From the IMG/VR virus record IMGVR_UViG_3300025141_016306, positions 18,617 to 82,616 of that record: a stretch of DNA of 64,000 bases; one strand, given 5' to 3'. Made by a program: the position numbers and the translations under genes. Of this stretch, positions 1 through 10,772 are shown piece after piece. The number at the start of each line of letters is the position of its first letter. Position 1 is the stretch's first letter. The notes beneath the pieces are model-generated. The model did not search any database and was not told where the DNA came from. It worked only from the letters and a program-made list of their open reading frames with translations. This stretch comes from a virus.

Positions 1-136
1 TAATGGAGGCGCTCGGTTTTCCCGGCTGTTCGGTGTAAAGATCAGTAAACCCGGGCTGTTTTTGCCCTTCCGACTTGCTGTCCTCTATCAAAACCTTGCT
101 TATGTATGGCTTCGGTACTTGTGTTAATCCTTTCAT
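1..136 (-). CDS. Partial CDS, N-terminal 45 codons, unknown protein
   Basis: This is the start of a minus-strand gene that runs off the left edge. Its ATG shares one base with the TGA stop of the 374-residue gene upstream, so the two are translationally coupled. The visible protein begins MKGLTQVPKPYISKVLIED and continues hydrophilic and rich in proline, glycine and glutamine, with no stop codon before base 1. Nothing visible identifies a family. Its position directly after tail and baseplate genes suggests a virion protein, but that is inference only. Confidence 0.6.
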   Translation of the reverse strand, partial: MKGLTQVPKPYISKVLIEDSKSEGQKQPGFTDLYTEQPGKPSASI

Positions 137-1260
137 CAGCAAACATCCTCTGTGTCGACGGGTTCTAAGTCATAAATGCCGGTATCCGCGGACCCCGGGA
201 GATCCGAGCCGGCGCAATCAAAGACGTCAGTAGTATAAATATTCTTAGTTTTAAGATCTTTTGCTTTATTGATATGAAAACATGCCAGGGACCGGTCGAT
301 TTCAGTGTCAAGTTGGATGTCAAACATATCATCTACTGCATCGGATGTAAGTCCTGTGGTGTCTTCCCCGTTAAACGTCATCTTTTTAAGACCCTGGATA
401 TCGTCAGTTTCAGTTATCTCATAGACTTCCAATAAAAAGTTCTCTTCTTCAAAGTCGACGTTCGCCTCCTCAAAAGACACAAGCAAGTAATCTTTTTCGA
501 TCACTACGGATCCGGTGGGAAGTTCGGCTGTCCACACAAGATCGTCAAACATCTCCATGTTCCCAACCCCATGGGGCGTCTCGATGCCGCCGGTGGTGTC
601 CAGGTCGTCCAATTCGTCTGCGCCGAGCGCTAGCTCTAGCTTTGTTCTTAGAGTTGGCTCCACTTCATATATATCCATCTCCGGCGGGACGCGATAAAGG
701 GTGTCCTTAATCGAGGCGCTTAATTGGGGAATTGGGGCAGCAATACCGTTGTGCTGGTAGGCGCGTGCAGAGCTTGAAATCTGCCCGTTATAGAAGAGCA
801 CATTCCACGCCGGCGCCTTATTATTAAAGTAGCGCTTTTGGCCGAGGAGATTGATTAAAAGCTTCTCATTGTCCGCGAAGTCAGGGTCTAATTTCAATCT
901 TCCGGTTTTATATTCTTCTAGCTCTTTTAAATCTTGCAGGTCTCCGCCCAGATTAAACAAATCAATCATATTTTTTTCAAGGGCATATGAAGAAATATCC
1001 GCCGTGTTAAATATTGTACGTTCGGAGCCGACTTTGGAATTGAGAGTTTCAATTCGGGGGGTTTCTTCCTGAATTCTTTTTTCAACGAGCCACTGCTCTT
1101 CAGTGTGAGTTGATCCTGATACCCAGCGCGTGTCATAAATGATGCCGTCATCAGAGAAAGCATAGAAAACCGGGTTGAACTCGCCGACGGAGAGGAGTTG
1201 GCGGCCATAACGCGTCAGCTTAAGGTTTATAACATCTTGTTTTTTATCAAAAAATTCCAT
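136..1260 (-). CDS. Probable virion structural protein, 374 aa
   Basis: No signal peptide or membrane segment is visible. The protein begins MEFFDKKQDVINLKLTRYG, followed by a segment with the pattern GEFNPVFYAFSDDGIIYD, a type of opening I associate with conserved structural proteins of large myoviruses. The rest is acidic, with many short D/E-rich stretches, and ends in a cysteine. It lies 38 bp downstream of the giant 3,156-residue tail-region gene, and its stop overlaps the next gene start (TGATG). An AGGAG lies about 11 bases before the ATG. The structural role comes from location. Its exact position in the virion is unknown. Confidence 0.65.
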   Translation of the reverse strand: MEFFDKKQDVINLKLTRYGRQLLSVGEFNPVFYAFSDDGIIYDTRWVSGSTHTEEQWLVEKRIQEETPRIETLNSKVGSERTIFNTADISSYALEKNMIDLFNLGGDLQDLKELEEYKTGRLKLDPDFADNEKLLINLLGQKRYFNNKAPAWNVLFYNGQISSSARAYQHNGIAAPIPQLSASIKDTLYRVPPEMDIYEVEPTLRTKLELALGADELDDLDTTGGIETPHGVGNMEMFDDLVWTAELPTGSVVIEKDYLLVSFEEANVDFEEENFLLEVYEITETDDIQGLKKMTFNGEDTTGLTSDAVDDMFDIQLDTEIDRSLACFHINKAKDLKTKNIYTTDVFDCAGSDLPGSADTGIYDLEPVDTEDVC

Positions 1261-1298
1261 TGTCTATGCTGCTCCTACGCTATACCTCCTAGGGTTAT

Positions 1299-4200
1299 TT
1301 AAAGGCCGCCTTTTCCCATCCACTCCGCGAATGCTTTGGAGACACATTGAAGCTGACCCTTCTTGGGCCCGGACTTCGGAATCCAGGCCACTAGGCCGTC
1401 CGGACATGGCGATTGTACCATGCCAGTGGTGTAGTTATTGGCTCCTAATGCCGCGGCAATAGAGCTAACTACGCCGGCTGGCGTGGCCGTTAGGGTTCCT
1501 GCGTCTTCTGCAAGGGCGGCGGCGACGGCAGAAAGATTATTGGGTGCTAAAGCTGCCGCGGCGCCACCTTCCGCGCGCGGGTTAAACACCGTGGTTGCTG
1601 TTGTCTTGCTTAACTCTATCAGCGAGAAAAAGTCATTCGGCCAGTTATAAGAAAAGGCAAAGTCATGGGGGTGAGCCACATCGCTGCGCACATACTCTTT
1701 GCCGTCAATTGACTGTCGTCCCACCACGTTCGCATAATTATTTCGCGCCCGTTTCTTAACCTTAAAGACTGCCCATCTCGTTTTGTCAGGATCGAAGATC
1801 TCTTCAAAATACGGATGCGGGGGGACGCCCTTCTGTGACGCCTCGGGTCCAGTATCTGCTTCTAATGCACGAGTTGGGAGCACATGTGTAATTACATCGC
1901 TGGTAGCTTTTATTGCTTTTCTTGCCATCGTTGGCTCGATGCCCTGCCAGATGTTTTGTAGGTCCTCTGTTCCTAGTTTAACCTCAAACTCCCACATATA
2001 AGCCACAAATGGCTCTACATCCTCAAAATGTAAAAAGTCAAACTGGGGCGGCATCACATATTTTCTCATTAATCTCAATAGGTTATAAATCCCCTGATCA
2101 ACTCCCGCGGGGGCTTCTAGTGGTATCTGTTTTCTGTAGTCCTTAACCAGACCTTGGGTGGCTGCGATGGCTGTGCTCTCCTTGAAGATCGGCTCTTTCA
2201 CAGTGGTATTGGTCGTTGTGGCTTCGCAGTTCTTTGCCGCATCTACCGCGCTCTTGTTCATTTTATAAAGCATTGTGCGGTTAGTGTTATTGAAATATTT
2301 AAAGGGTATCGCCACAATAGCTTCGGAGAGCATGCGCTCTGTGGCCAAGCTCCCAATTTTGGACTCGCGGTTAGATGGGCCAAAGCTTAAAAGACTTGCA
2401 AGAGATTGAGCGTCGGCATCTTCGCCGGCAGCGCGCATATAAAAGCTCGGGTCTTGCACAGCCATGGTGATTCCCTCCGACGCGGAAGGAAGTGCTCCGT
2501 ATTGATGCCACATGCCCACTGGGGCGTTACCGCTCACCGTTTGAGGGGTCGGGGTAAGCGAGGAGGTCGCATGGCTAGAGAAATCCAGGACGGGTGTTTC
2601 AAACTTGGGATGGACGATGAGGCGTTGGTCGGTCTTGTCCCTCTCATTGTAAAAAATCCATTCGCCCGTGGCGGAGTCGCCTTGCAATCCCTTGGGTTGC
2701 CCAAAATTCAAAGATGCGGATATTTGCATGGCGTTTGCTTGCGCGCAAGATCCGCCGCCCCAATTGGCCACGTTTTGGGCGGCGCCGGTGGGGCCTTTTG
2801 CAAAGATAGACATGCCCGGGTTCCAAGTTTTCATTCTATCATATGACTGAGATATCTCAGCCATAAGCTCGCTAACAAGTTTTGAACCTTTATCTAGGCC
2901 CACCATCAAGCGGCAATAACTATAGCCATCATAATATGGAGGAGTGTAAGGCTCAAAAGAGGCAACGTTGCCTAGCCAATTATCAAGACCTCCCGTAGGC
3001 GCGAGACCCGACGGTCCAGCAAACCAAAGTGAAAACGGGCCCGAATTAACTGGTGGGCCGAATGAGGATCCATATGTATGAACGTCTGTTGTATATCCAC
3101 TATTGGCGCGCGAATACATTGTGATACTAGAAGTATTATAAAGAAGACTTGAGCCCCACAGATACGTAGCTGTGCCATATACCCAATTTGATGCATCAGA
3201 GTGAAAAAAGCTGCTCGTTTCATAATATGACTGGTAATCTACCATATTGCGAGAATTTCTCAGCACCACATCGAGATAGTAATTTCCAGAGACAGGAACC
3301 GCGACAGTATCCTGGATTGGGAGAGGCATGCTAGTAATAGAAGACACCGCCCCCTCTTCTAAGAAAAAGTCTACGCTCTCGGCCAAAAAGTTGTTCATTG
3401 CAAATTTATAGGCCGGTGCCACGACGCGGTAGCTAGCTGTCGAATCCAGACGCGCGTCCATCATTCCTTCCATGTCGCGCAGGGCCAAGGCGGGGGCTGG
3501 ATCGTAAATCTGCTCAAAGTTAATCCGCTGATTAAAGTTTCCGCTAATCATTGAATTCGAGCCCCATACGTCCCTATCGCTTCCCACCCAGTCCAAGGTC
3601 GTCGAATCCGCGTTGTGAACCGGGTAGTCCACAGCCAGGCCTGACTTAACACTGTTGTATAAAATGCCGGGGGCGAAGAAGGGCTGCAACAGCGTGCGCA
3701 GCTTCCCGTTGTCCGCAGGTGCGCCCGCGGACTCTAATTTAACGCCTTGCAACGATGAGGAGAAAAGCGTGCCCAATTGAACTGTTCTTTCTGATGGATA
3801 AAAGCCATTATAGGGTAAAAACTTTATGATTGCTTCGCAGCCTAGGCTGAGACGCGGCGTTTTTATTTTGCCAAAAGTTTGGCCGGCGCTGGTATCTCCG
3901 AACCCCTTCTGGAAAAGCTTAAAATGTTCGTAGAAGTCCGAGTATACGTGTCTCTTCAAGAAATCGTCTACTCGATTAGATGAGTCCGTGGCAGCGCCGG
4001 TGAGTGACAACATTCCATTTTTAACGCCAAGACCTGTAGTGTTGGTTAGATTTTTAAAGTACGGGTAAGTGGGCTTCTCTAAACTCCAATTAGATCCCTT
4101 GCGCGCAGCGATAAAGTCTCCCATTTTTTCCGAAATTCTAAACTCTGGAAGAATCGTAGAATCTTGGGCCATGGCCGAAAGACCATCGGCGTAATCATCG

Positions 4201-7200
4201 TAAGTATCATAAAATGGAGCGGTGCCAGCGTTGTTGCTTCCTGTAGCGACCCATTGGCCGTGGCCAACAGACGCCGTGAATTGGATTAAGTAGGCAACCT
4301 CTCGGGCCCGGGCGGTGTCCACAACGCTCCCTTGCCACCCGACGTAGCCTAGGGAACCGGCGTAGCTATACGGAAGTCCAAACGAGGCTGTTCGAGAATA
4401 ACTGCCAGACCAAATTGGAAGCTGGTCGGAAGAGCCAAAATCCGAACTCCACGCAGTCGTCGGAGAAGCGGCGAGGAGCGGGATTCGACGAATATAACTG
4501 CATGCCGGCATAATATTGGAGGCGGTGCCGTAATGGAACAAGCTATATGTATTCTGAAGTTCGCCAACTCCGCTGCCTGTGGGCATTGAAGCAGAATAGG
4601 GGGCGTGCGAACCGTAAGTGATGTAGTCGAGCGCTTGGTCTGCGCCGTATTCGCTTGTTGCGTCCAGCTTCCAAAGGCTGGCTGTCCCGATAAGTTCTCC
4701 CATCGAATTGGGAAGGCCGGTGACGCTAGCCCCGCCTGTTCGGTTTCGATTCGCGCGCGTTGATCTCCAGAAGTCATTAACAAATGTCTCTCTCTTTCGA
4801 CTGCCTGAAAGATATGTAAATTGTTCTTTCGGGTAAATAACCTCTGTGTAGGCGGCTTGTGTGTCTGCCTTCTTCCCGGTTTTCTCCACCAATGTCTTGA
4901 TGGCCAAATACGGGGAATAGGTTTTTGTGAATAGATTTTTATTGTTTGGGTCGTGTTTCGTCAACAGGACATCTAGGGCAGCGCCATCTTGACTGTGGTC
5001 GGTAAATAGCACATTCTGGTTGCCATAAGTCATGACAATCTTAGCGTAATCGTTTTCATTATCGCCTGTCGGTAGATATATCTGCAAGGGCTTATATTTG
5101 CCGCTAGCTACCGGTTCCGTATAGTTAACGATTGTCTTCGAAAATAAACCTGAGAATCCGGGGGTCCCTAGGGGATTCTCTCTGTCTTGGCCAACCATGG
5201 CCGTAACCGCCTCTTCTTTAACGTATCCAATTTCATTATATCTTCTCTGGTATCTTACAATCGGATGTTGATCGCCTCGAATTTGTTTCCAAGAAGGCCA
5301 TCCGTAAGGGCCTTGACGGTGAAGAATTAATCCATTTAAAACTCTTGGGAAACCTCCGCCTGGTAAACTCCCCACAGAAGTGGCCCGAGTAACAAGGCCT
5401 CCTTTATAGGGATATGTAGCCCTGTCGGTGGCGTCCAATGGATTGAGGTTGACCATTCCGCCCGGATATCCCAACATATTCGTACTCGCAGTAAGCGCTT
5501 CCTGAATATTCATGTTTAATCCTGCAAAGTCTACAGGAATAAAGTTTGGAGAGTCGGGTGCCATCCCTGCTATGGCGCCGGCCAACTCCTCACCATAATA
5601 TCGATTCGCGCCGCCCCACGAGCCGACCGTGCTAGCGCTACAAAAAGTAATATCAGTTGACGCCTCATCTCCGCGGGCAAAGTTTCTTTGTTCATATCCC
5701 AATAAGATGTCGCCAGTTTGCAATACGCTGGCCGTGATCCAAGAATATTGAAAGTCTGACTGTGGAATCGGATGCGAAACCATGGCGTTATCGTAATGGG
5801 AGGCAGTAATAATTGTTGCTTGATCTCCCTCGTATTGATTTCCATATTGGACTCTTTTCCGGGCATTTCGATTAACTTTGTGGAAAGAAGCCGTCGCATC
5901 CGTATAGCCAACCATGGCGTAATACGACCCCGCGTTGACGGAACCGCTTGTGCCGGGATAGGCCTGCCCCGCGCGGACATAACTGGCCGAGTTAAAAGCG
6001 TCACTGAAATATCCGAACTGCTTTGAGTGATCCGAAAGAAGCACATCTAAAGGCTGTCGCACTTCAAGGTTTCTGAAGGGAAGCGCATTGTAAACCGAAT
6101 ATTCGGCGGCCTCGATGTCAAGGAATCCTAAACTATTGACCTCTGGGCCGCCGGGAGCAGAGAAGCGATTCACAATCACAAACTGATTGCGTGCGCGCAC
6201 GGGAAGCGTATAATCAACGGTGCCGCTAATCAGGCTCTCCACAGAAGATCCAGTAATACTTCCTGTCTCCACCAAATATATGTTGTTAGCCGTACGGCTA
6301 TTTGTCAACACTACATCATAGTCATTACTATAGTTGCCAATATTGGTAATGTTAGACGCTGTAGTCTGTTGGATATTCTTAATGTTTATGGGGCGCTTAG
6401 CCATTGGCTCGCGGAAAAAGACGGCGCGTGGGAGGTTATTATTTATATTCCCCACAGGATCACCGGGTCGGGATGCCGGATTAAGAAGCGTTATGCCGTT
6501 ATCCGTGAACGCGCCGCCCTCTTGATCAACCGTCCACACTTCACCTCGATTTGTTTGATTGGCGCTGCCAGTGTTTAATTTTTGGTGTCTATGTTGATTA
6601 CCACCCACATATTTTTCTGTAAACAACCCTTGCATGGGGTGTTCATAGTCGGGCCCGTAGACGTCATGGTGGATATTGGTCAGACGCGCGTTGCTGGGCA
6701 AGTCCGCAAGTCCGCTTTGAGGCCCCAGCGAAGAACTGATGATGTTGAATGGTGCCAACAAACTCGCATCGGCGCGATTGTATGTATCGTTGTTGAAAGA
6801 CCAATTTACGGTGCCCGCTGGCAGAATCGTTTTTTGGTTTGACCCTGAGAGCCATGGCTTCTGTGTCCCTTCTATACAGTCGGCGGAACTGCTTAATGTT
6901 GTAACGATGGCAAGATCGGCAGATCCGCCGCCTGCTGCATAGAAGCGCTTCATCGTTTCTTTGTAATAGGTCACTTTTTTATTGCGATGAAAATTGATGC
7001 CGCCTTTATAGTGCTCACTTATATCACCCGCAGTTCGATAAGGTTTGGCGTGCCTTAAGGCATATGTTGAACCAGAATATTGTGTAGACGAGCCGCTATC
7101 ATATAAAGTATAGTTGGGGGCGTTGTTTTCGTTATTAATAGAATCTAATATATCTTGCTTGTTGGTATTGACTCCAGTAACTGCCGAGTAAATAACCGTA

Positions 7201-10200
7201 TTGGTTCGGAGCGCTCTATTCCGCCACCACAAACATTTCTCTTTTTGAGAGCTATTCAGCGGGGCATGCCCAAGCCTCCAATTGTATAGAAGCTCGTTAA
7301 CACCGAGCACTTGCGCATTAAAATCTGGAATTTCTTCGCGGATGACTGGCGCCTTGTGCTGAAATTTATTGCGATCCCCAAGGACAAAGTTTTCCACAAT
7401 GGTGGAAACGCCCTCTTTGAGCACTCCCATCGAAGCTGGGATTAAATTGGCAATATATTGGCTCATTGCATAATCAATAAACTTGAAGTATTCTACATAC
7501 TTATCGAAATCATAGTCATTGTCAACCTTCTCGAAGAACAGGTCTGACATCTTAATAAGTTCTTTATAATTGCCGCGGAAACGATTGACGTTGGCACCGA
7601 TGAGGGTGTTTAAGTACCCGGCCGTGGCGAACATTCCGAGCATTTCTTCGGATACATCTTGAAATAAGTTTTTCTCTATTGAAAGATTATAAGTGGTCGG
7701 TCGCGCGTTGCGCGTATAAAAATCGTCTGATTGGTTCTCCACAATATTAACTAAGTTGGAATCCAGAAGAACTTCTGGTACTTGCTGTTGCAGGGTGCCG
7801 CGAGACAGCTTCTGTACAGGCGCACTGCTCGATATGCTAAAAAAGCTGCCGCTAGCTGTGTGGCGACGGCTGACAAGGCCGCTAAACCAATCAAAACGAT
7901 CATCAGTGGCGCTTCCAGAGGAGGCATCTTCAACTGAAAACTGGCCATACGCGTCCGATCCCGTGACCGAGGCAAAATTCCAGCGCAAAGCAAGCGTTTC
8001 TATTTCTGATACATCGGTGCCCTTAATTGCGTCTTGGTAGAGGAACGCCCTCCTAGAAGGAGACGCCGGGCCGTAGCTGCCAATTTTCATATTGTGCTGG
8101 TCAATAGAGGATGTTGCAATATCGGCATACCATGCTTTAACTTCGCTTATTTTTGTATCTGCGAACTGCAGCACAGCGCCTGTAAAGTTAGTTCTATGCG
8201 CTCCGGCGTAAACTCTTTTATGACTAGCTAAAATTTTGCGCCCTTCTTCAACACTGAGGGAAGCTGTCAATATAAATTCGTTCCGCTTTAAATCGCCAAT
8301 ATGATTAGAACCGTAAAATCGGACCTTGTATCCGTTCAATTCAGAGCCGTCTGGCTCGTTAATCTGAGGATAGGTGTTCGGCTTGACGGTTACAGCAAAT
8401 GTCCAGAGATCATCGTCGTAGACATTCTCAAAAAACGAGGAGGTTAGCTCGGGGGTGATGAAGCCGCCGGCGGATCCCGTTAAGACAAATTTAGCGTTGC
8501 TAGAGAATCTATTGTCTTTGACGGCAAAGACCTGGAAGTTGGCGTAGTCATTTGTTGCCCATGTTAGGTCATTTTCTGTACCATTAGCGGTGTGTAAACC
8601 GAAGAGAGAAGAAGAAACGACGAGAGGATACAGATTCTCATAAGAACTGCTTGTGCCTCGCTTAAGTGTCGCATACTCACCAATTGAAACTCGATTGGGT
8701 AGCACTATATCGCTCTCTAGGGTAAAAGAGAGTCCTGAGCCTTCATAGTCACCATCATAATCGGAGGTGCCAGAGATGAAGGAAGTAGCATTTGAGTCGG
8801 TGCGATACTGGTAGACGCTCGCATCCTGGCTGCCTGTTTTATTGAAATTTATATAATTTGTAACCTTTGTTATTTCGCGCGTGTTGTCTTGGAGTTTGTA
8901 GGCTCCGTTGTTCGCGTAAATATTGAATTTTAAGGCATTGTCTCCTAGCCCGAAACAGCGGAAAAGGTTTCTCATCGCCTTTTCGGTGCCCTTGGCCTTG
9001 TTAATATAAGTGAGATTGTTGTAAATGTTCTGGTAAATGGTGTTTTTAATCTCTTGGAGCGTTTCCTCGAACTTTAAAGTATCACTGCGATTTTCAAATT
9101 GCTCCAAGAGATCTGCGTTTATGAACAAGTCAGAAGCAATCATGCCCCGTGACTCTATAAAGTGCTTATTAAATGGCGGCGGGTTTGTGTCGCCGGCGTA
9201 GTATTTCTCGTGTTTCAGTTCTGGAAGTTTTTGAACAAGAAGCGCTGCTGAGTCAAAATAACTTCCCATAATTTGCAACGCATTTAATAGTTCATTTTTA
9301 TTTAGATTGGACGGATCCGTTTCGTTCTCGCTCAACATCCACTGCGGAACAAACGAATCCATTTTGTTTGCGTTTACATCATCATGGACGCGCCCTTCCA
9401 GTTTTTTCTCGTTCTTGTAGCCCAAAACGGTTGGATGGAAAGAATATAAAATGGGATCCTGGAATTCCGTTGGGCTCGCAGATGAAGAAACAATCGCCGA
9501 TCCCGTGTTACGAGAATAGGTAGCGGAATATCCTGTCCATGCGCCATTGGTGATACGACCGGAATAGTCAAGCACCACCGCATCAATTGAAGCTGTTTGC
9601 GTGATTCCTGCATTAAACTTATAATAAACACCTAGATCGGTGTTGGCAGGGTCGCTATTGGTGCCGCCGCCGACTTGGCCAAACCAATATCGTTGAAGCT
9701 TCTCAGAACTTCTGTATGTCTTCCAATATCGGAGTTCATCCAATGATCCCGATAACTTAGCATAACCGCGGTCTGGTCCATCGTGATAAATATTTCCCGA
9801 GGGAGACTGCCCCAATGCAGCGATGGTGGCGCACAGAGCGCCGCTCACGTAGCCAACGGACGAACCGGTAACAATCCTATCGTTGTGTTCGCCATCTATA
9901 AAGAGATCTGCGACAACCGTGCTGCCCGTATTCTTTAACCTAAAAGCATAATGATGCCACGTGTCATCTGCGACAGTGGCTGCTGTTATGGAGTCACCGA
10001 TGCTTTGCGTTGCAAAACCCGTGGCTCCGGACATATAGGTGAGCAAGAAGGGGCTACCGGTGGCGGCGCCTGTCATCTCAATGCGGAAGCGTCCATAGTC
10101 GACTGAACTGCTTAGGGTACCCGTAACAAAGACGTCAAGAATTACCTCTTTTTCGGTTGCCGCGGCGGAAAAAGCATCTTTGGAAAGCCAAAACTCGACT

Positions 10201-10769
10201 GTGTTTCCGTCGATGCCGCCAATTTTAAGATTGTTTTCACGATTATTGTCTAAATCATATATATTTGCATCTTTCCGATAAACCGCCTTATCCTGTTTAT
10301 AGTCATAGTAAACCTTTAGACCGGTACCGGCGTTGGGTCCGCCTTTGACAAGAATGTATTCATAGGAGGAGGTTCCGGCGGCGCCGTAACCATTGTACAT
10401 GTCGGTGGCAGTTAAACTGGCCGTCGTGAATGTTGCATAGCCAGTAGTGCGGGGATACCCATTTTCAAAAATGTATAAATCTAGGTAGGAGGAACTAATT
10501 TCCCATTGGATCTTTTCTTTTAATGATCCGTCATAAGGATACGTATCATATATTCTCGTGATCGTATCTTCGTAGTATTTTTCAGCGGAACCGAAACGAG
10601 CAAAAGATTTTGGTTCAGAGAAGTGCTCAAGGGGTAGAAAACGCGCGTTGTTTTCCTTGACGGCTCGCATATAATCAAATGATTCTACCTGGCTATCAAT
10701 CTCTTGTTTGGTTAGAGGCTCAGCACCGCTGTTGCCCTTCCCCTCATTAAATAAATCTTTAAGTGACAT
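1299..10769 (-). CDS. Giant tail/baseplate-associated protein with LamG-like domain, 3156 aa
   Basis: This 9.5-kb frame is uninterrupted. After about 180 N-terminal residues comes a stretch (about residues 185-375) that reads like a LamG/concanavalin-type beta sandwich, with the signatures TVEFWLSKDAF, WHHYAFRLKN, LFIDGEHNDR and SGSLDELRYWK. Such domains usually bind carbohydrate or protein surfaces. The remaining roughly 2,700 residues are rich in Ser, Thr, Gly, Asn and Tyr, as in fibrous virion proteins, and I recognise no enzyme motif. The C terminus contains Ala-rich segments. It follows gp6 and the 493-residue gene in the baseplate block with a 3-bp gap. A receptor-binding or long structural role is likely. 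No frameshift or internal stop is seen. Confidence 0.75.
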   Translation of the reverse strand: MSLKDLFNEGKGNSGAEPLTKQEIDSQVESFDYMRAVKENNARFLPLEHFSEPKSFARFGSAEKYYEDTITRIYDTYPYDGSLKEKIQWEISSSYLDLYIFENGYPRTTGYATFTTASLTATDMYNGYGAAGTSSYEYILVKGGPNAGTGLKVYYDYKQDKAVYRKDANIYDLDNNRENNLKIGGIDGNTVEFWLSKDAFSAAATEKEVILDVFVTGTLSSSVDYGRFRIEMTGAATGSPFLLTYMSGATGFATQSIGDSITAATVADDTWHHYAFRLKNTGSTVVADLFIDGEHNDRIVTGSSVGYVSGALCATIAALGQSPSGNIYHDGPDRGYAKLSGSLDELRYWKTYRSSEKLQRYWFGQVGGGTNSDPANTDLGVYYKFNAGITQTASIDAVVLDYSGRITNGAWTGYSATYSRNTGSAIVSSSASPTEFQDPILYSFHPTVLGYKNEKKLEGRVHDDVNANKMDSFVPQWMLSENETDPSNLNKNELLNALQIMGSYFDSAALLVQKLPELKHEKYYAGDTNPPPFNKHFIESRGMIASDLFINADLLEQFENRSDTLKFEETLQEIKNTIYQNIYNNLTYINKAKGTEKAMRNLFRCFGLGDNALKFNIYANNGAYKLQDNTREITKVTNYINFNKTGSQDASVYQYRTDSNATSFISGTSDYDGDYEGSGLSFTLESDIVLPNRVSIGEYATLKRGTSSSYENLYPLVVSSSLFGLHTANGTENDLTWATNDYANFQVFAVKDNRFSSNAKFVLTGSAGGFITPELTSSFFENVYDDDLWTFAVTVKPNTYPQINEPDGSELNGYKVRFYGSNHIGDLKRNEFILTASLSVEEGRKILASHKRVYAGAHRTNFTGAVLQFADTKISEVKAWYADIATSSIDQHNMKIGSYGPASPSRRAFLYQDAIKGTDVSEIETLALRWNFASVTGSDAYGQFSVEDASSGSATDDRFDWFSGLVSRRHTASGSFFSISSSAPVQKLSRGTLQQQVPEVLLDSNLVNIVENQSDDFYTRNARPTTYNLSIEKNLFQDVSEEMLGMFATAGYLNTLIGANVNRFRGNYKELIKMSDLFFEKVDNDYDFDKYVEYFKFIDYAMSQYIANLIPASMGVLKEGVSTIVENFVLGDRNKFQHKAPVIREEIPDFNAQVLGVNELLYNWRLGHAPLNSSQKEKCLWWRNRALRTNTVIYSAVTGVNTNKQDILDSINNENNAPNYTLYDSGSSTQYSGSTYALRHAKPYRTAGDISEHYKGGINFHRNKKVTYYKETMKRFYAAGGGSADLAIVTTLSSSADCIEGTQKPWLSGSNQKTILPAGTVNWSFNNDTYNRADASLLAPFNIISSSLGPQSGLADLPSNARLTNIHHDVYGPDYEHPMQGLFTEKYVGGNQHRHQKLNTGSANQTNRGEVWTVDQEGGAFTDNGITLLNPASRPGDPVGNINNNLPRAVFFREPMAKRPINIKNIQQTTASNITNIGNYSNDYDVVLTNSRTANNIYLVETGSITGSSVESLISGTVDYTLPVRARNQFVIVNRFSAPGGPEVNSLGFLDIEAAEYSVYNALPFRNLEVRQPLDVLLSDHSKQFGYFSDAFNSASYVRAGQAYPGTSGSVNAGSYYAMVGYTDATASFHKVNRNARKRVQYGNQYEGDQATIITASHYDNAMVSHPIPQSDFQYSWITASVLQTGDILLGYEQRNFARGDEASTDITFCSASTVGSWGGANRYYGEELAGAIAGMAPDSPNFIPVDFAGLNMNIQEALTASTNMLGYPGGMVNLNPLDATDRATYPYKGGLVTRATSVGSLPGGGFPRVLNGLILHRQGPYGWPSWKQIRGDQHPIVRYQRRYNEIGYVKEEAVTAMVGQDRENPLGTPGFSGLFSKTIVNYTEPVASGKYKPLQIYLPTGDNENDYAKIVMTYGNQNVLFTDHSQDGAALDVLLTKHDPNNKNLFTKTYSPYLAIKTLVEKTGKKADTQAAYTEVIYPKEQFTYLSGSRKRETFVNDFWRSTRANRNRTGGASVTGLPNSMGELIGTASLWKLDATSEYGADQALDYITYGSHAPYSASMPTGSGVGELQNTYSLFHYGTASNIMPACSYIRRIPLLAASPTTAWSSDFGSSDQLPIWSGSYSRTASFGLPYSYAGSLGYVGWQGSVVDTARAREVAYLIQFTASVGHGQWVATGSNNAGTAPFYDTYDDYADGLSAMAQDSTILPEFRISEKMGDFIAARKGSNWSLEKPTYPYFKNLTNTTGLGVKNGMLSLTGAATDSSNRVDDFLKRHVYSDFYEHFKLFQKGFGDTSAGQTFGKIKTPRLSLGCEAIIKFLPYNGFYPSERTVQLGTLFSSSLQGVKLESAGAPADNGKLRTLLQPFFAPGILYNSVKSGLAVDYPVHNADSTTLDWVGSDRDVWGSNSMISGNFNQRINFEQIYDPAPALALRDMEGMMDARLDSTASYRVVAPAYKFAMNNFLAESVDFFLEEGAVSSITSMPLPIQDTVAVPVSGNYYLDVVLRNSRNMVDYQSYYETSSFFHSDASNWVYGTATYLWGSSLLYNTSSITMYSRANSGYTTDVHTYGSSFGPPVNSGPFSLWFAGPSGLAPTGGLDNWLGNVASFEPYTPPYYDGYSYCRLMVGLDKGSKLVSELMAEISQSYDRMKTWNPGMSIFAKGPTGAAQNVANWGGGSCAQANAMQISASLNFGQPKGLQGDSATGEWIFYNERDKTDQRLIVHPKFETPVLDFSSHATSSLTPTPQTVSGNAPVGMWHQYGALPSASEGITMAVQDPSFYMRAAGEDADAQSLASLLSFGPSNRESKIGSLATERMLSEAIVAIPFKYFNNTNRTMLYKMNKSAVDAAKNCEATTTNTTVKEPIFKESTAIAATQGLVKDYRKQIPLEAPAGVDQGIYNLLRLMRKYVMPPQFDFLHFEDVEPFVAYMWEFEVKLGTEDLQNIWQGIEPTMARKAIKATSDVITHVLPTRALEADTGPEASQKGVPPHPYFEEIFDPDKTRWAVFKVKKRARNNYANVVGRQSIDGKEYVRSDVAHPHDFAFSYNWPNDFFSLIELSKTTATTVFNPRAEGGAAAALAPNNLSAVAAALAEDAGTLTATPAGVVSSIAAALGANNYTTGMVQSPCPDGLVAWIPKSGPKKGQLQCVSKAFAEWMGKGGL

Positions 10770-10772
10770 GTT

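Noticed and set aside
2406-2846. A 146-codon plus-strand open frame, and several other plus-strand frames of 60-100 codons across 1-28 kb
   Set aside because: They lie antisense to long continuous structural genes, have no ribosome-binding site, and their composition follows the GC-rich third positions of the opposite strand.
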